Shown here: positions 62,099-64,000 of the stretch, in pieces
Numbering within the stretch: position 1 is the stretch's first letter
Layout: each line of letters opens with the position of its first letter
Assembly: GCA_903772945.1 (NCBI GenBank)
Contig: CAICTM010000159.1
Span: 1-64,000, forward strand
Origin: Seminavis robusta
Lineage: Eukaryota > Bacillariophyta > Bacillariophyceae > Naviculales > Naviculaceae
DNA length: 64,000 nt
Reading direction: 5' to 3'
Program-made: the position numbers and the translations under genes
The notes under the pieces: model-generated
The model's database searches: none
What the model was told of the DNA's origin: nothing
What the model saw: only the letters and a program-made list of their open reading frames with translations

Positions 62099-64000
62099 TT
62101 AGTTGCAACCGGCACCACCATTGCATGACACTTCATTGCCCCAGTTGCACATCTGAAATTCAACGTCAAAGAGGGTGCCCTGTGGACACTCCGAAAGACC
62201 ACCAAAAACTGCACCACCAAAACAACTATAATACTCAGAACAATCACTGTACGTGAAGAGTCCTGTGTATCCAGGAGGGCAGCAAAGTTCACTGGAAGGC
62301 TCAGTTGGGGCAGTAACAGGTGTGGTCGTGGGCTGCCCTGGTGCGGCCGTGGGCCCGGCCGTGGGTGGACTCACTGGTGCTGGTGTGGGTGGCTTCGTTG
62401 GAGAACCAATGGTGACTGGTGCGGGCGTGGGCGGGGGAGAACTCACTGGCGCTGCTGAGGGTGTCTTTGTTGGAGGAGTCGTTGGAAGGGCGGCCGGGGG
62501 AGAGTCATTACAAGTGGCACCACCATTGCATGGCACTTGAGTGGCCGTGGGCCCGGCCGTGGGAGGACTCACTGGTGCTGGTGTGGGTGGCTTCGTTGGA
62601 GAACCCATGGTGACTGGTGCAGGTGTGGGTGGGGGAGAACTCACTGGCGCTGCTGATGGATGCTTCGTTGGAGGAGCGACTGGGGGAGAGTCATTACAAT
62701 CGGCAACACCATTGCATGACACTTCATGGCTCCAGTTGCAATACTGCAAGGCAGTGTCAAAGAGACTGCCCTGTGTACAAAGAATAGGAGTGCCAACAAC
62801 TGCACCATTGACACAATAATAATACTGAGCACATTCACTATAAGCCAAGAGCCCTGTGTATCCAGGAGGGCAGCAAGGTTCACTGGTAGGCCCATCCGGG
62901 GCAGTAACAGGAGCAGCCGTGGGCCCGGCCGTGGGAGGACTCACTGGTGCTGGTGTGGGTGCCTTCGTTGGAGGAGGAGCGCTGGTGACTGGTGCTGGTG
63001 TGATTGACAAGGAGCAGGTGGTCGAAGTAGTAATGGCTTGGTTGACAACGGAAGACCAAGAACCTTCTGTATCATCGATTGCAACCCAAAAGAAGGCACC
63101 GCCGTGACAGTTGTGAGATGTGGACAAATCAGTCATGATCTGAGCTGCTTGATGGGCATTTGCATTGCTTCCGGTTCCACTGCAATCATTGATGCAGAAT
63201 CCAAACACCATGCGAGTGGCGTCTCCACCAAAGAATTGATTGGCAACTTCATTGTAGTGTTCCAATGCTGAAGTGCTTCCCTGCCCAGTGCCGCCAATAC
63301 CATCTGGAACCGGTCGTGTCATTCCATTGTAGTATTGAGGCATGATAAAATCCAGGGTGTGAGAATTAGCTTTGAGGAGCTGGAAGTAGGCTGTATTCGG
63401 TTCCAGGTCAACATCCATTGGGGCGTGAGTGACAATTGCATCAGATGCCAGAGAATTTCTGAGACCAACAGTCACCTGGGTCAAAAAGTTCTGAGCCTGT
63501 GTGCCCTTGTTGAAACCTGATCCATTCTGGTTGTCCTCATAAAAGTATTCGTAATCGATATCAACACCATCAGCACCAAGCTCATCAACAATGGCAGTCA
63601 ACCGAGATGCGACCTGAGTCTCTCTGCCATAACAGTACTCCCAGCAATCGTTCTGATCGCCAGCCCAGGAACCACCTGTCATGAAGAAAGAACCATGCTG
63701 TGAGCAAATGGCAACGTGAATGATTCTTCAGGAACACCCAAGGCCAGACCAATCAGCCCAATACTCACCCATCCCGGCCCCTCCAAAGCTCACAAGGATC
63801 TTCTTGCCTTGAGCCTTGAGTTCGCCGAGAAGAGCAGGATTAGGAGCATTGTTACAAATAGGAGGAGTGGCAATCTCACAGGTGGGGCTGCAGTTGTTCT
63901 TTCCTGGTGCATCTGTATAAGAGACGGCAAAACCAATGACAATGTGGGTGTACTGGGTGAGCTGTGCAGCTGTGGGGCAGGACTGCCAATTCCCAACATA
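62099..64000 (-). CDS. GH18 chitinase-like protein with CBM14 modules, 5' end beyond window
   Basis: Exons 62,099-63,675 and 63,769 to beyond 64,000, with a 93-bp intron (GTGAGT...GACAG); the join reads GAGMG-GSWAGDQNDC. The GH18 barrel shows THIVIGFAV, KKILVSFGG and the catalytic DGVDIDYE, with MPQYYNG and FFWVAIDD near its end. It is followed by at least two Cys-rich chitin-binding (CBM14/peritrophin-like) modules (CCPPGYTGLLAYSECAQYYY and CCPPGYTGLFTYSDCSEYYS) separated by repeated Pro/Thr linkers (PTKPPTPAPVSPPTAGPT). All catalytic acids are present. Such enzymes act on the chitin or cell-wall surface outside the cell; the signal peptide should be in the missing N-terminus. Confidence 0.88.
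62290..63000 (-). repeat. Pro/Thr-rich linker repeats within the chitinase gene
   Basis: A block of roughly 240 bp containing the linker (PTKPPTPAPVSPPTAGPT) occurs in at least two near-identical copies around 62,340-62,500 and 62,540-62,700, with a third partial one near 62,900-63,000. The copies suggest recent unequal exchange and may vary in number between individuals. Confidence 0.75.

Noticed and set aside
62253-62819. Plus-strand Gly/Val-rich ORFs
   Set aside because: Reverse reading of the chitinase Pro/Thr linkers.

Overview
The window looks like nuclear DNA of a diatom, probably a pennate one. This is inferred from short GT-AG introns in otherwise dense genes, transmembrane leucine-rich-repeat proteins, bZIP factors with a long unknown C-terminal domain, a GH18 chitinase with PT-rich linkers, and a heavy load of diatom-style Ty1/copia, piggyBac and PIF/Harbinger elements. 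No tRNA, rRNA, CRISPR array or bacterial operon was seen.

Layout. 1-4.0 kb: a decayed copia retrotransposon, ending in a short LTR, sits inside a decayed piggyBac-type transposase gene. 5.55-6.55 kb: a 1-kb MITE-like inverted-repeat element with a TGA target duplication. 7.4-11.5 kb: two paralogous bZIP genes, tail to tail, sharing a phase-1 intron. 13.2-13.7 kb: a small inverted-repeat element. 14.2-19.9 kb: the most unusual segment. It carries a tyrosine recombinase with a complete catalytic set, a CRESS-DNA-type Rep (HUH nuclease plus superfamily 3 helicase), two small flanking ORFs (one resembling a degenerate Rep nuclease domain), an ORF overlapping the Rep N-terminus, and an origin-like region. 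That region has nested inverted repeats, a NANTATTAC nonanucleotide, TGTCACA iterons and long tandem repeats. I interpret it as an integrated, possibly excisable, rolling-circle element. 19.9-26.8 kb: host genes (papain-fold protein, small membrane protein, secreted protein, TRAPPC1/Bet5, membrane cyclophilin-like protein). 26.9-31.4 kb: a PIF/Harbinger transposon with 37-bp inverted ends, an intact-looking transposase and two further genes. 31.4-31.75 kb: a MITE abutting its end. 31.8-36.46 kb: a decayed LTR retrotransposon with TG...CA LTRs and a CCTG target duplication. 37.4-64 kb: mainly host genes. These are a giant PUB-UBC-UBX-RING ubiquitin protein, a VHL-domain metallopeptidase, a fascin-like acidic protein, a histone H3 relic, a Hedgehog-type Hint protein, a START protein, two LRR membrane proteins (one broken), an alpha/beta hydrolase, a Sec14-like protein, a small possibly myristoylated protein, a sterol-desaturase-family enzyme and a chitinase running off the right edge.

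How they fit together. Most host genes are independent units; two pairs are head to head with short shared upstream regions. The recombinase-Rep segment is the only cluster whose parts appear to make one system: cutting, copying and integration functions around one candidate origin.
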